Shown: positions 34,774-43,334 of the stretch, piece by piece
How the letters are laid out: the number at the start of each line of letters is the position of its first letter
Numbering within the stretch: the first letter of the stretch is position 1
Source: Legionella_A sp963772805
GTDB lineage: Bacteria > Pseudomonadota > Gammaproteobacteria > Legionellales > Legionellaceae
DNA length: 64,000 bases
NCBI GenBank assembly: GCA_963772805.1
Contig: CAVYYU010000004.1
Location: 62,001 to 126,000 of the forward strand
Direction: 5' to 3'
Position numbers and translations under genes: made by a program
Notes under the pieces: generated by a model
Databases searched by the model: none
Told to the model about the DNA's origin: nothing
The model's input: the letters and a program-made list of their open reading frames with translations, nothing else

Positions 34774-34967
34774 GCTATTTCTAAAGCCAGGCTTATAATC
34801 AAATTATCGAAAGTAGATTCAATGGCCGAGAATCTGCCGATTTAAAATGAGGGTATATAAGAACCTGGCAGATGGGTTTTTCCATCGTATCCGTTCGGCC
34901 AAATACACCTACGATCCACATTCAAAGTGATTCAACATATTAGCTCCTTATTAATGTGGAGTTTTTC

Positions 34968-35315
34968 ATGTCGAGCCAGAAGCAATATTGGAGCTCAATT
35001 ATCGAACGACACAAGAGCAGTGGTTTGTCGCAACCGGAATTTTGCAAACGCAATGAATTATCTTTCAATCAATTTCAATATCGATGGTATCAGCACAATC
35101 TAGCACTAAAATCCAAGCCGGTTACGCCAGCTCACCCGTCTAGCAGCGCATTTGAGTCAGTTATGGTATCTCTTCCGTCAGTTGAGCCAAAACAACCCAC
35201 TAACGTTGTTGAGTTATCGATCCTTTTACCTAACCAGATTCGTTGTGAGGTGAAAATTGATTTGTATGCCGATGAGTTTTCAACACTACTGAAGAAGTTG
35301 ATTGCGCTATGCTAA
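34968..35315 (+). CDS. IS66-family OrfA (TnpA)
   Basis: A 115-residue accessory protein starting MSSQKQYWSSIIERHKSSGL, with the SGLSQPEFCKRNELSFNQFQ helix-turn-helix seen in IS66 TnpA. ATG 34968 is chosen over an ATG 12 bases upstream on account of GTGGAG before it. Overlaps tnpB by 7 bases. Confidence 0.8.
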   Translation: MSSQKQYWSSIIERHKSSGLSQPEFCKRNELSFNQFQYRWYQHNLALKSKPVTPAHPSSSAFESVMVSLPSVEPKQPTNVVELSILLPNQIRCEVKIDLYADEFSTLLKKLIALC

Positions 35316-35644
35316 TTCCAGACGATATCAAAGTCCATTTGTATTGCGGTATCACGGATATGCGCAAGTCCATCAATACGTTGGCGATTATGGTGCAAGA
35401 CATCCTGCGTATGGAGCCAACCAGCGGCCACCTCTTTTTATTTAGAAGCCGCGGTGGTGATAAATTGAAGGCACTGTATTATGAAGAGCATAGCTTCACG
35501 TTATGGTACCGACGATTAGATAAAGGTAAATTTATTTTTCCACGTAATATTCAAGGCCATTTAGAGCTTACCCGTGAGCATTTTAATTGGTTGCTCTCAA
35601 GTTTTAAGTCACTTAAAGTCGAGCGCCTGTTAACGGCGGCATAA
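35309..35644 (+). CDS. IS66-family OrfB (TnpB)
   Basis: A 111-residue IS66 Orf2 (YCGITDMRKSINTLAIMVQD, FLFRSRGGDKLKALYYE, TLWYRRLDKGKF). The TnpC transposase that should follow is missing: after the stop the sequence leaves the IS within ~60 bases. The IS66 is therefore incomplete. Confidence 0.9.
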   Translation: MLIPDDIKVHLYCGITDMRKSINTLAIMVQDILRMEPTSGHLFLFRSRGGDKLKALYYEEHSFTLWYRRLDKGKFIFPRNIQGHLELTREHFNWLLSSFKSLKVERLLTAA

Positions 35645-35706
35645 AACCGCGGATAAACGGCGCAGGCCTAACCCAGCATTTTAGCCCCATCCATGGGTGA
35701 CTAAAT

Positions 35707-35931
35707 TTAAAACGGCGGGTCTTGTAGTTCTTCCACTTTTCTTTGTTCTTGAGTGCACTCCTGACCAACTAGATCGTCCCTTAATTCGATTAAGGATTTT
35801 TGGTATCGCATGATTTTACCAAGGTGAATGGACTCAAAAGCGAGTGCCAGCTCGTAAAAGAAGTTGACAAGATGGTGTGCGGTTTCATCAGAAAAGTCGT
35901 CTGGAAGTAGATCTCGCAGGTTGTCATACAT
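35707..35931 (-). CDS. Fragment of an unknown helical protein
   Basis: From ATG 35931 the frame gives 74 residues (MYDNLRDLLPDDFSDETAHH..., AFESIHLGKIMRYQKSLIEL), rich in helices, no family recognised. The upstream end abuts the IS3 end at 35941, so the true start may be lost. A longer frame starting inside the IS is a fusion artefact. Confidence 0.45.
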   Translation of the reverse strand: MYDNLRDLLPDDFSDETAHHLVNFFYELALAFESIHLGKIMRYQKSLIELRDDLVGQECTQEQRKVEELQDPPF

Positions 35932-36145
35932 GATTTTTTTCAGAAGTGGACCCCATCGGTGAGACAACGATCCCTTACTATTTAGATAGTGTCCAATATA
36001 TTGGAACACCGAGGCATTGCGTCTGATGACAGGTTACCTGTAGAGAAAGCGGTGTCAATGAGGAGTCCGGAGGAACGAAGGAAGCTCGTTGATACTGCTT
36101 GAACGTAAGGTGTTTTAGTCATTAAGAGCATGCCGTTTTCTACGA

Positions 36146-36997
36146 TCATGCGGCTACTCTAAGTCCATCGTAAAACTCTGATGGCGTACATTTTCCAAGT
36201 GATTCATGGGGCCTTTCGTCATTATAAAACCGAAAATACTCACGTAACCCATGACGCAATGCTATCACCGTCGGATATTCTTTTAAATACACATCTTCAT
36301 ATTTAACAGAGCGCCACAGTCTTTCAATGAACACATTGTCCACCCAGCATCCTTTTCCATCCATGCTGATCTTGATTTCATTGTCCTCCAACACCTTAAT
36401 AAAAGCCTTACCAGTAAATTGGGAGCCTTGATCCGTATTGAAAATACTAGGTGCGCCATAGCGTCTGATAGCGCTTTCTAGCGCACTCACACAAAAATTA
36501 TCATCCATGGTGTTGGATACCTCCCAGGATAATACTTTACGGCTGTACCAATCCATAACAGCCACTAAATACACAAAGCCACCATGCATGCGGATATACG
36601 TCAGATCTGTGCACCAAACTTGATTAGGTTTAACAATAGCCAAATCTCGTAGCAGATATGGATATATTTTATGCGCCTTCCCCTTTTTGCTGGTATTCGG
36701 TTTAGGGGCGACGGACATGATGCCCATAAGCCTCATTAAGCGTTGTACACGTTTACGATTAACAGGATACCCTTGCCGACGCAAGTAGTTACGAAGCTGT
36801 CTGCTGCCATAAAATGGATGCCGGGTATACTCCTCATCAATTAATCGCATTAGCTCCAAATTTTCAGGGGTCTCGGCAATTGGGTCGTTATTAGCCGCCC
36901 GATAATAACTGGCACGTGATAACTGAATTAACTCGCATTGACGAGCAATGCTGATAACAGCATGTGTTGGGTCGATCATCGCTTTTTTCTCCTTCAC
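36146..36997 (-). CDS. IS3-family transposase OrfB (1.4-kb type), copy 1
   Basis: A 283-residue rve transposase (WCTDLTYIR, IFNTDQGSQFTG, DNVFIERLWRSVKYE carry the DDE residues). Same protein as at 55266-56117. Since its orfA is cut, this copy cannot make a full OrfAB. An internal ATG 36979 is an alternative start. Confidence 0.9.
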   Translation of the reverse strand: MKEKKAMIDPTHAVISIARQCELIQLSRASYYRAANNDPIAETPENLELMRLIDEEYTRHPFYGSRQLRNYLRRQGYPVNRKRVQRLMRLMGIMSVAPKPNTSKKGKAHKIYPYLLRDLAIVKPNQVWCTDLTYIRMHGGFVYLVAVMDWYSRKVLSWEVSNTMDDNFCVSALESAIRRYGAPSIFNTDQGSQFTGKAFIKVLEDNEIKISMDGKGCWVDNVFIERLWRSVKYEDVYLKEYPTVIALRHGLREYFRFYNDERPHESLGKCTPSEFYDGLRVAA

Positions 36998-36999
36998 AC

Positions 37000-37150
37000 T
37001 TAACTTAAATGGCCAGTCTTTTTTTTAAGCCAATCCAACTCGACGGCTAACTGGCCTATTTGGGTGTAAAGTTTCTCTCGTTCTTTTTCTAGTGACTCCA
37101 CGTCCTTTTCATTCTTGCCACTAAATAAATGCTTACTGCCTTCCAATAAC
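37000..37150 (-). pseudogene. Truncated IS3 OrfA (1.4-kb type)
   Basis: Only the C-terminal ~50 residues (from LLEGSKHLFSGKNEKDVESL to KKKTGHLS) remain. The break is the IS3 junction at 37151. The full orfA is at 54979-55263. Confidence 0.85.
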
Positions 37151-37228
37151 TATAGTGGGTCAAGAAATTCAGACCACTAAAGCAGGGTAATTAAGATATA
37201 ATCCTCGCTCATAAACAAGGTTACAATA

Positions 37229-37522
37229 ATGAGCGAAAAGCGTAAAAAATACACTCCAGCAGAAAAGGCGAAAATTGCGCTGGAGGCGATTAAAGCCGAA
37301 CTAACATTAGCACAAATTAGCTCAAAATATGGAGCCCATGCGACTCAAATTAATGCATGGAAAAAACAAGCGTTGGCGCTGTTTCCGGATTTATTTAGTG
37401 ATAAGAACAAATCGGAGACTACTGATTATGAAAACCAACTTGGTGAATTATATGAACAAATTGGCCGTTTAAAAGTAGAAAATGATTTTCTAAAAAAAAA
37501 GTCTGAGGTGTTCAGTGGATGA
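37229..37522 (+). CDS. IS3-family OrfA (1,433-bp element, copy 2)
   Basis: 97 residues, same as the copy at 18752-19045: helix-turn-helix plus coiled end. The A9 run at 37492-37500 is the likely frameshift site to orfB. Confidence 0.9.
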   Translation: MSEKRKKYTPAEKAKIALEAIKAELTLAQISSKYGAHATQINAWKKQALALFPDLFSDKNKSETTDYENQLGELYEQIGRLKVENDFLKKKSEVFSG

Positions 37523-38351
37523 TCGACTCGGCTGGATTGAAACCCGTCATCCCTTGTTATCGGTGCGCCAACAGTGCGAAATACTGGATCTAAGCCGTTC
37601 CAGTGTTTATTATGCACCACGGCCCAAAGTGTTCAGCGATGAGCAGCTGGCATTGCTACGCTTGGTCGATGAAATTTACACGAAATACCCGTTTTTTGGT
37701 ACAAGGCAAATGAGCGATTATATTTCCTTGCATAATCAGCCATGTAAACGCCATGAGACACGATGGGCCTACGAGCACATGGGGTTACACTCACTTGCAC
37801 CAGGCCCGCATACGAGTAAACCGCACCCGGAGCATAAGGTATATCCATATCTGTTACATGACGTCGAGATTGTACGACCATGTCAGGTTTTCAGCACGGA
37901 TATAACCTACATTCGGCTGAAACACGGGTTTGTGTATTTAATCGCCGTCATAGACTGGTACAGCCGTTTTGTGCTGGATTGGCAGCTCAGCATCAATATG
38001 GAGGCTGATTTTTGTGTGGAAACGCTTGAGCGAGTATTGGCTCACTCACGTTGTGATATATTTAACACCGATCAGGGGTCGCAGTTTACAAGCAAGGATT
38101 TCACTGATGTTCTTAAAAAGCATCAGATTGATATCAGCATGGACGGTAAAGGCCGCTGGGCAGACAATATTTTTGTTGAACGTCTATGGCGCTCAACAAA
38201 GTATGAATGCATATACCTACAGGAGTGGGAAAACGTAGTCTCAGTAAGGGATGCGATAAGAGAATACTACCGTTTTTATAATTACGAAAGACCGCACCAA
38301 AGTCTTAACGGGCGAACACCCAGCGAGATTCATAGAAAAATATTACACTAA
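37515..38351 (+). CDS. IS3-family transposase OrfB (1,433-bp element, copy 2)
   Basis: 278 residues, same DDE protein as copy 1; GTG start overlapping orfA. Complete and open. Confidence 0.92.
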   Translation: MDDRLGWIETRHPLLSVRQQCEILDLSRSSVYYAPRPKVFSDEQLALLRLVDEIYTKYPFFGTRQMSDYISLHNQPCKRHETRWAYEHMGLHSLAPGPHTSKPHPEHKVYPYLLHDVEIVRPCQVFSTDITYIRLKHGFVYLIAVIDWYSRFVLDWQLSINMEADFCVETLERVLAHSRCDIFNTDQGSQFTSKDFTDVLKKHQIDISMDGKGRWADNIFVERLWRSTKYECIYLQEWENVVSVRDAIREYYRFYNYERPHQSLNGRTPSEIHRKILH

Positions 38352-38560
38352 ATGGTGCGCTATCGCGCCGTTGTGTGTAATGGGGCTCTGCCCCAAACCC
38401 CAGGATATTTGAAGACGTGATTCGAATAAACAGGGTGTAGGATTCGGGCAACAAAAGCTGCCCGGAATCACGTCACGGTCATCGCCGTCCCCGGCTGTGC
38501 CGTGGCTTAATGATAATAGAAATTGAGCGAGAAATTATATCTTAACTTTTTGTTAAAATG
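38352..38560 (+). other. Structured non-coding region of the IS3 element, copy 2
   Basis: In this orientation the stems are GGGGC (38382) with GCCCC (38390), GACGTGATTC (38414-38423) with GAATCACGTC (38465-38474), CGGGCA (38445) with TGCCCG (38459), and CACGG (38474) with CCGTG (38500). GATTC at 38441 can compete with the outer arm for GAATC, so two folds are possible. Confidence 0.6.
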
Positions 38561-40118
38561 GTCTAGATTTTGCGCCCGCTATACAAATCAGCTTTTTTTA
38601 ATCGATAATATTTCAAAAAATATTCAATCTGGTCTATATGATACACCAGAATGGTTAAATCAAATGCGTCGGGAAAGAGACCATGCTCGGCTTATTGTGA
38701 AAGCTATTCCCCTAATAAGTCAAAGTAGCCTTAATAATCTTAATGTATTAAGTGATAGGTTGGAAAAATTATTATCTCATTTTGTTGAGCCCGAAATTAA
38801 GAATGAAAACCTTCAGGATATTTTGGGTAATGTAGGAGCAAGTTATCAACGATATATGGAACCTCTTTTGACTTATGTGGTTTATTCCTCTCAAACGCGA
38901 CTGTATAGCAAACCTGTTAAACCCGAGTTGTCTCGTTATGAGCGTAATTACAATGGGATTTCTAATTATTATGGAAAGGAAAAAATTGATTCGATTATGA
39001 TAAAGTTAACAAATGAATTTGTTAACGAAGGAGGGAATGACCTGTATTATGCTTTGGCAAATAGTTTTGAAAATGCACCTAGAGTATTTATTGAATGGGC
39101 AATATACATATCATGGCCAAAGGAAATGCAATTAAATCCAGAAGGACATCAAAAACTTCCTGAATATATTCAGACAATGAGTGCATATTTCCATCAGGGT
39201 GCAGAGGAATCCATTCTTAAAGAGTGGAGCAGCATTAAATGGCCAATAGGGCTTGAGTATCTGGCTAAGGAGCTAGAAGCTAAAGATGCTGATAGCCAAA
39301 TAACCATAGATATCATTAAAGCGCGTGCTTTCGCCGAGTTCTGCCATAAAACCGCTAGTTATTATTTTGGTTATCATTACGTTGCCAGAGATATAGGAAA
39401 GGGACTTTTAGATATTCCATCAGGGTTATTCAATACCTTTGCTCATCCCATACAAACATTTATAGGAGTGGGCCGCTTATTTACTTTAAATGGATGGTCT
39501 AGTATTGGCATAAGTGCATGGAATCGTCCTTGGCGTTTAGCTGCCAGCATAACTCCTATGGTCGCAGGAGGCTATTGTGCGATTAATGCTGCATCCACTC
39601 CAACAGTACAAGCTGTGAATACAATTAATACAATTCGGAAAGTAAAACTCTTACAACATGTAGGAACTCTAATACCCACACTTACCACACCATTAACTAC
39701 TATTAATGCTCCCCTTGTCAGCGTGCAGTCAGCAGCCATGGTTATATCGTCTGCAAGATCAATAGATACAATCAGCACTGTAACTCAAAACACATCGCGA
39801 TCTGACGCAATGGCATCATCTAATCGAGTTAATATAGAATCGAAGGAGGAAAAATCAGCTATGGAAAGCACAACTACTAGCGGTTGGGATAAGCTATGGT
39901 TTTTGTTATTACCTGATTTGAATCAAGCTAAAACTAGAATGGATTTTTATAAAATGATAAACGCGCTTCAAGAAGAGCTTGATCGCCCAAGTAATTCATC
40001 TAAAACAATTAATTTAACAAAAACCGATCAAAATAGATTTTTTTCTTCATCAAGTACCATATCATCTGGGTCTGATGGGTCATCTGCATTAGCCAATTCT
40101 ACAACTTATAGCAAATAG
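38523..40118 (+). CDS. N-terminally truncated effector-like protein, fused to the IS end
   Basis: The 531-residue frame begins in the IS terminal region (MSEKLYLNFLLKWSRFCARY, codons from the IS) and becomes genuine from 38584. No family is recognised. The real part is mostly helical, with hydrophobic stretches at ~290-330 and ~345-420 and a Ser/Thr-rich C-terminus (SSSSTISSGSDGSS). The gene lost its own start to the IS; the IS could supply a start, but expression is unproven. The next gene follows after 11 bases, suggesting an operon. Confidence 0.5.
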   Translation: MSEKLYLNFLLKWSRFCARYTNQLFLIDNISKNIQSGLYDTPEWLNQMRRERDHARLIVKAIPLISQSSLNNLNVLSDRLEKLLSHFVEPEIKNENLQDILGNVGASYQRYMEPLLTYVVYSSQTRLYSKPVKPELSRYERNYNGISNYYGKEKIDSIMIKLTNEFVNEGGNDLYYALANSFENAPRVFIEWAIYISWPKEMQLNPEGHQKLPEYIQTMSAYFHQGAEESILKEWSSIKWPIGLEYLAKELEAKDADSQITIDIIKARAFAEFCHKTASYYFGYHYVARDIGKGLLDIPSGLFNTFAHPIQTFIGVGRLFTLNGWSSIGISAWNRPWRLAASITPMVAGGYCAINAASTPTVQAVNTINTIRKVKLLQHVGTLIPTLTTPLTTINAPLVSVQSAAMVISSARSIDTISTVTQNTSRSDAMASSNRVNIESKEEKSAMESTTTSGWDKLWFLLLPDLNQAKTRMDFYKMINALQEELDRPSNSSKTINLTKTDQNRFFSSSSTISSGSDGSSALANSTTYSK

Positions 40119-40129
40119 GAAGGTTTATA

Positions 40130-40999
40130 ATGTTTAATTTTATTATTGAGTTGCCTAAAAATTGGGATGATCAAGAAACATTGCCCAATACCCCTATTGA
40201 GGGAGTCAATCTTAATTCGCCTTTAGGCATACTGATAAGTAGCTTGCAAGGAAATTTTGTACACTCCCTAATGATTAGTAAAAGTAATGTATTACAAGTG
40301 TTATATGATCGGCTATTTTCATCAGTTGTATATATGAAAGTAAGAGAGGACAAAGAGACAAGAGAAGAGTTCTTATTAAGAAACTGTGCAAGTTTAGCCT
40401 GCCCAATGAGACTCGTTGGAAAAGAAAAACAACTCTCTAAAAAAGAATTCCAAGCTTTATGTGATTCCTTAAAAAAGGCTAATCTGCATTACTTGTCATT
40501 ACATGTTGATGGCCTTCCTTTTACGGAAGAGGAAGAGCAGGAATTGATTGACGTGATCAAAGCAAATCGTTCCATTCAATCGCTAACAATGATTAGAGGA
40601 ACGAAAGAAATGGCGAATGCAATTAAAGCCATTGAGAGGCCTTCTCTGGAGCTTGTTGAGATCGGTCTTGTAAATAGAGATACATGGAAATTTGATACCG
40701 ATGAAACATTCCGCGCCGAAGTAATCCAACAGATCAAAGATGAAAGAAGCCTAATGAATGCGCAGGCAGAACAGGCCACTATTAACATGCATCTTTTACA
40801 GGGCTTTGTTACAGTACTTGGGGCTACTACAGTTGCCACAGCATTTGTGCTGTTAGGCGCTGCTTCATTAAACCCCGCTGGGGTGGTGTTCGCGGCGTCT
40901 GGGACGGTTGCATTAGCTTTGGGTGTACATTCGTTCTTTTCTCGCCCATCGCAAGAGCCAGAACGATATACACCAACCGAACAAAAATTTTATAGTTAA
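40130..40999 (+). CDS. Effector-like protein with LRR-like segment and C-terminal membrane hairpin
   Basis: A 289-residue protein, not assigned to a family. Residues ~115-185 look like ribonuclease-inhibitor-type leucine-rich repeats (LHYLSLHVDGLPF, IQSLTMIRG, LELVEIGL). Residues ~222-272 form two hydrophobic helices (GFVTVLGATTVATAFVLLGA). An AGGAAGG site lies 8 bases before the ATG. Probably in one operon with the gene before it. Host-directed function is inference. Confidence 0.6.
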   Translation: MFNFIIELPKNWDDQETLPNTPIEGVNLNSPLGILISSLQGNFVHSLMISKSNVLQVLYDRLFSSVVYMKVREDKETREEFLLRNCASLACPMRLVGKEKQLSKKEFQALCDSLKKANLHYLSLHVDGLPFTEEEEQELIDVIKANRSIQSLTMIRGTKEMANAIKAIERPSLELVEIGLVNRDTWKFDTDETFRAEVIQQIKDERSLMNAQAEQATINMHLLQGFVTVLGATTVATAFVLLGAASLNPAGVVFAASGTVALALGVHSFFSRPSQEPERYTPTEQKFYS

Positions 41000-41005
41000 G
41001 CCTAA

Positions 41006-41194
41006 AAAGGCGGGGTATGGGCGTTTATTGATATAGATTTAAGCCAAATATCTGGAAAAGCAAAACGTATTAATATTACCATGCCAGAACGTGTTTTAAG
41101 TCTTATCGACTTATATGCTAAAAGCCATGCAATTAAAAATCGCTCTTCATTTTTGGCTGATGCAGCACTTAGTTATATGGATAGTCATAAATAG
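41006..41194 (+). pseudogene. HicB antitoxin C-terminal remnant
   Basis: A startless open stretch reads VWAFIDIDLSQISGKAKRIN and ends in a ribbon-helix-helix-like part (SLIDLYAKSHAIKNRSSFLA). This is the C-terminal half of HicB antitoxins. The N-terminal domain and hicA are missing. Confidence 0.7.
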
Positions 41195-41396
41195 TACGAC
41201 TGTAAAAATTTCTTGTTACATATAGAGCGAGGAACACGCTATAGATGTTTTCTATTCAATCGGTCATCAAGTAAAATGATATCTTAATTATTAGGGAATT
41301 ATTGTGCGAAAGTTTTTAAAAAAGCATAAGTGGTAATCCCCCCATTTTTAACCGAAGCTAAAAGTAGAGGTTTAGGCAGCTAGTACCAATTTTTGC

Positions 41397-42719
41397 GGGT
41401 CTGTAAAATATTCTGTGTAACTAGCCATTCCATCATTCAGTGACTCTATCACCGAATTCGATCATAAACCGATTCATAGCTGGCTTCCAGTTGTGAATCG
41501 GCATTGTCCATTTCTGAGCAATTCGTTCAATTGCAAGATATAGCAATTTAAAGACGGCTTCGTCAGATGGAAACATTCGTTTATTTTTAATTACCTTACG
41601 CAAAGTCATATTCAAAGACTCAATTGCATTTGTCGTATATATAGCTCGGCGAATATCCGCTGGATAATCAAAAAATGGGATGATACGTACCCAGTCTCGG
41701 CGCCATGAGGCACTTATCGATGGATACTGATTGTCCCATTTCTCAGAAAAAGCCTCCAGCGCCATTTCAGCCTCAATGAGTGTTTTGGCACTGTAAATTG
41801 TTTTTAAATCAGCAGCAAGAATTTTACGGTCTTTCCAACTGACATAAGCTAGTGAGTTGCGAATTTTATGGACGATACAGAGCTGTACTTTTGCATGTGG
41901 GTATACAGTTTCAATTGCTTCTGGAAAGCCGGTAAGTCCATCTACGCAAGCAATAAATATCTCATCCAGCCCCCTGTTTTTCATATCTGTCAGGACATTA
42001 AGCCAAAATTTAGCGCCTTCATTTTGGCTGATCCACATGCCTAGAAGCTCTTTGTAGCCATCAGTATTAACACCTAATGCCAAATAAACAGATTTGTTAA
42101 TAATGCCCTTGTCGGTCTTCACTTTAACGACGAGGCAATCTAAGTAAACAATAGGAAAACAGCTATCTAATGGTCTGGCTTGCCAGGCTCGTACATCCGC
42201 TAATACTGCGTCGGTTACACTGGATATTAATGTCGGCGATAGAGTCGTTCCATAAATTTCTTCAAGTTCGCTTTGAATATCACGTGTACTCAAACCACGC
42301 GCGTAAAATGAGATGATTTTCTCATCAAGCCCATCAAAACGGGTTGCATATTTAGGAATGATTTCTGGTTCAAATGTGCCAGTCCGGTCACGTGGTATGG
42401 AAATTTCCATTTCGCCCTCATTAACCTGAATAGTCTTTTTGCTATAACCATTACGACTATTAGGTTTGCGCTCATCAGCTTTAGCATGTTTGTCATAGCC
42501 TAAATGATGCGTCAGTTCGCCGGTTAATGCAGCTTCCAAACCTCGCCGTTTTAGCTGTTTGAAAAACTCTGTGAAGTCTTCTTGGGTTTTACATGTCTTG
42601 GCTATGGTCTGAGCTAATTCATCTATATCGTGTGTCATAGTTATTCTCTATTTCAACGCCTAACTGAAAATAGGCAGATTATATACTATGACTAATTACA
42701 CAAAATTATTTACAGACCC
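41397..42719 (-). mobile_element. IS256-family insertion sequence, complete
   Basis: A 1,323-bp element with inverted ends GGGTCTGTAAAATATT and (complement) GGGTCTGTAAATAATT. An exact 8-bp target duplication ATTTTTGC lies at 41389-41396 and 42720-42727. It is nested in the IS407-like element. Confidence 0.95.
41433..42638 (-). CDS. IS256-family (MULE-type) transposase
   Basis: The 401-residue protein has the IS256 DDE core: VYLDCLVVKV, FIACVDGLTGF and the end region YTTNAIESLNMTLRK with the Glu. Full length and intact. Confidence 0.95.
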   Translation of the reverse strand: MTHDIDELAQTIAKTCKTQEDFTEFFKQLKRRGLEAALTGELTHHLGYDKHAKADERKPNSRNGYSKKTIQVNEGEMEISIPRDRTGTFEPEIIPKYATRFDGLDEKIISFYARGLSTRDIQSELEEIYGTTLSPTLISSVTDAVLADVRAWQARPLDSCFPIVYLDCLVVKVKTDKGIINKSVYLALGVNTDGYKELLGMWISQNEGAKFWLNVLTDMKNRGLDEIFIACVDGLTGFPEAIETVYPHAKVQLCIVHKIRNSLAYVSWKDRKILAADLKTIYSAKTLIEAEMALEAFSEKWDNQYPSISASWRRDWVRIIPFFDYPADIRRAIYTTNAIESLNMTLRKVIKNKRMFPSDEAVFKLLYLAIERIAQKWTMPIHNWKPAMNRFMIEFGDRVTE

Positions 42720-42727
42720 ATTTTTGC

Positions 42728-43135
42728 CTTGGGGGAATTCCTCCAATTGCAGTATTTGGTCGTTCATTGTTGTACGTCCAAAGCCATTGTGTCGCATGTA
42801 GTTGTACCTCAGCAATACTTTCAAATAAATATTGGCTTAACCAGTCATACCTAACTGTGCGGTTATACCGTTCAATATAAGCATTTTGCTGTGGATTTCC
42901 TGGTTGGATAAAGACCAACTGTATCTGATTCTTCTCCGCCCATTGTTCCAGCAATTTACTGATATACTCCGGGCCATTATCACAACGTATCTGCTTTGGC
43001 TTTCCACGCCATTCAATGATTTGATTCAGAGCCCGAACAACCCGCTCTGCCGGCAAAGATAAGTCCACCTCGATGGCAAGGCCTTCGCGATTGAAGTCAT
43101 CAAGGACATTGAATAAGCGATAGCTACGGCCATCG
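42728..43135 (-). pseudogene. IS407-like OrfB fragment
   Basis: The C-terminal ~135 residues of OrfB (DLSLPAERVVRALNQIIEWR, IRCDNGPEYISKLLEQ, NAYIERYNRTVR) remain. Compared with 15263-15690 there are a few changes (LLEQWAEKN for LLGQWADKN). It has no start. Confidence 0.85.
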
Positions 43136-43259
43136 ACGATAGCCAGGATAATAATCTCCAGCAGTTTTGTCCAGGTTGCGATTCGTCATGATGGACTCCA
43201 GAAATAATGCCTTGGAACATCAGATTAGTTTAGCTGATATTACACAACTTGACGGTGCC
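43136..43259. mobile_element. IS6-family end fragment
   Basis: About 124 bp match the right end of the IS6 element at 47059-47919, ending with the terminal repeat (ACACAACTTGACGGTGCC). The rest is absent. The fragment joins the IS3 and istB remnants, a sign of IS6 replicative recombination. Confidence 0.85.
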
Positions 43260-43334
43260 AGATGATGTGCTGATCCTTGATGACTTTGGGCTTACATCCA
43301 TTAATACCGCACAACGACACGCTCTGTTCAACCC
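43260..43334 (+). pseudogene. istB (IS21) ATPase remnant
   Basis: The sequence DVLILDDFGLTSINTAQRHA matches the Walker B region of IstB, the IS21 helper ATPase. Only ~25 codons lie between the IS6 end and the next transposon. Confidence 0.65.

Larger units (their letters stand above)
33672..35223 (+). repeat. 1,552-bp direct duplication, copy 1 (att2 to IS66 orfA)
   Basis: From the att repeat to the IS66 orfA, this segment matches 53362-54913 with no length change (constant offset of 19,690) and only isolated differences (for example ATCGATCC against ATCAATCC at the end). It carries the palindrome at 33863, a 32-codon frame, tumE, tumA and part of the IS66 orfA. The two copies frame a 19.7-kb block. 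Confidence 0.85.
35941..37150 (-). mobile_element. IS3-family element (1.4-kb type), truncated copy 1
   Basis: This matches the element at 54914-56322 in reverse. Its outer end AGAAGTGGACCCCATCGGT is intact at 35941 except for a first-base change, but the orfA side is cut at 37150 where the 1,433-bp IS3 begins. About 200 bases including the start of orfA are gone. Confidence 0.85.
37151..38583 (+). mobile_element. IS3-family element, 1,433 bp, copy 2
   Basis: Same sequence and length as copy 1 (17691) in opposite orientation, from TATAGTGGGTC to CGCTATA. Flanks (AAC left, CAA right) give no target duplication, so this copy also sits at a recombination junction. It truncates an IS3 orfA on the left and an effector-like gene on the right. 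Confidence 0.9.
41332..43135 (-). mobile_element. IS407-like IS3 element, interrupted and truncated copy
   Basis: The left end GGTAATCCCCCC and the orfB start region match the element at 15223-16421. It is split at 41397 by an IS256 element and cut at about 43135, where an IS6 fragment begins. Only ~480 bp of the original ~1,200 remain. OrfB codes are open at 42706-43068 in a broken frame. Confidence 0.85.

Noticed and set aside
36000..36145. Possible gene in the non-coding end of the 1.4-kb IS3
   Set aside because: The same ~150 bases occur in the other copy (56118-56270) as the IS end; no open frame with a start is conserved.
43026..43220. Small frames shared near 43.0-43.2 and 47.7-47.9 kb
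   Set aside because: They are translations of the shared IS6 end on the minus strand and of adjacent transposase sequence in a wrong frame.
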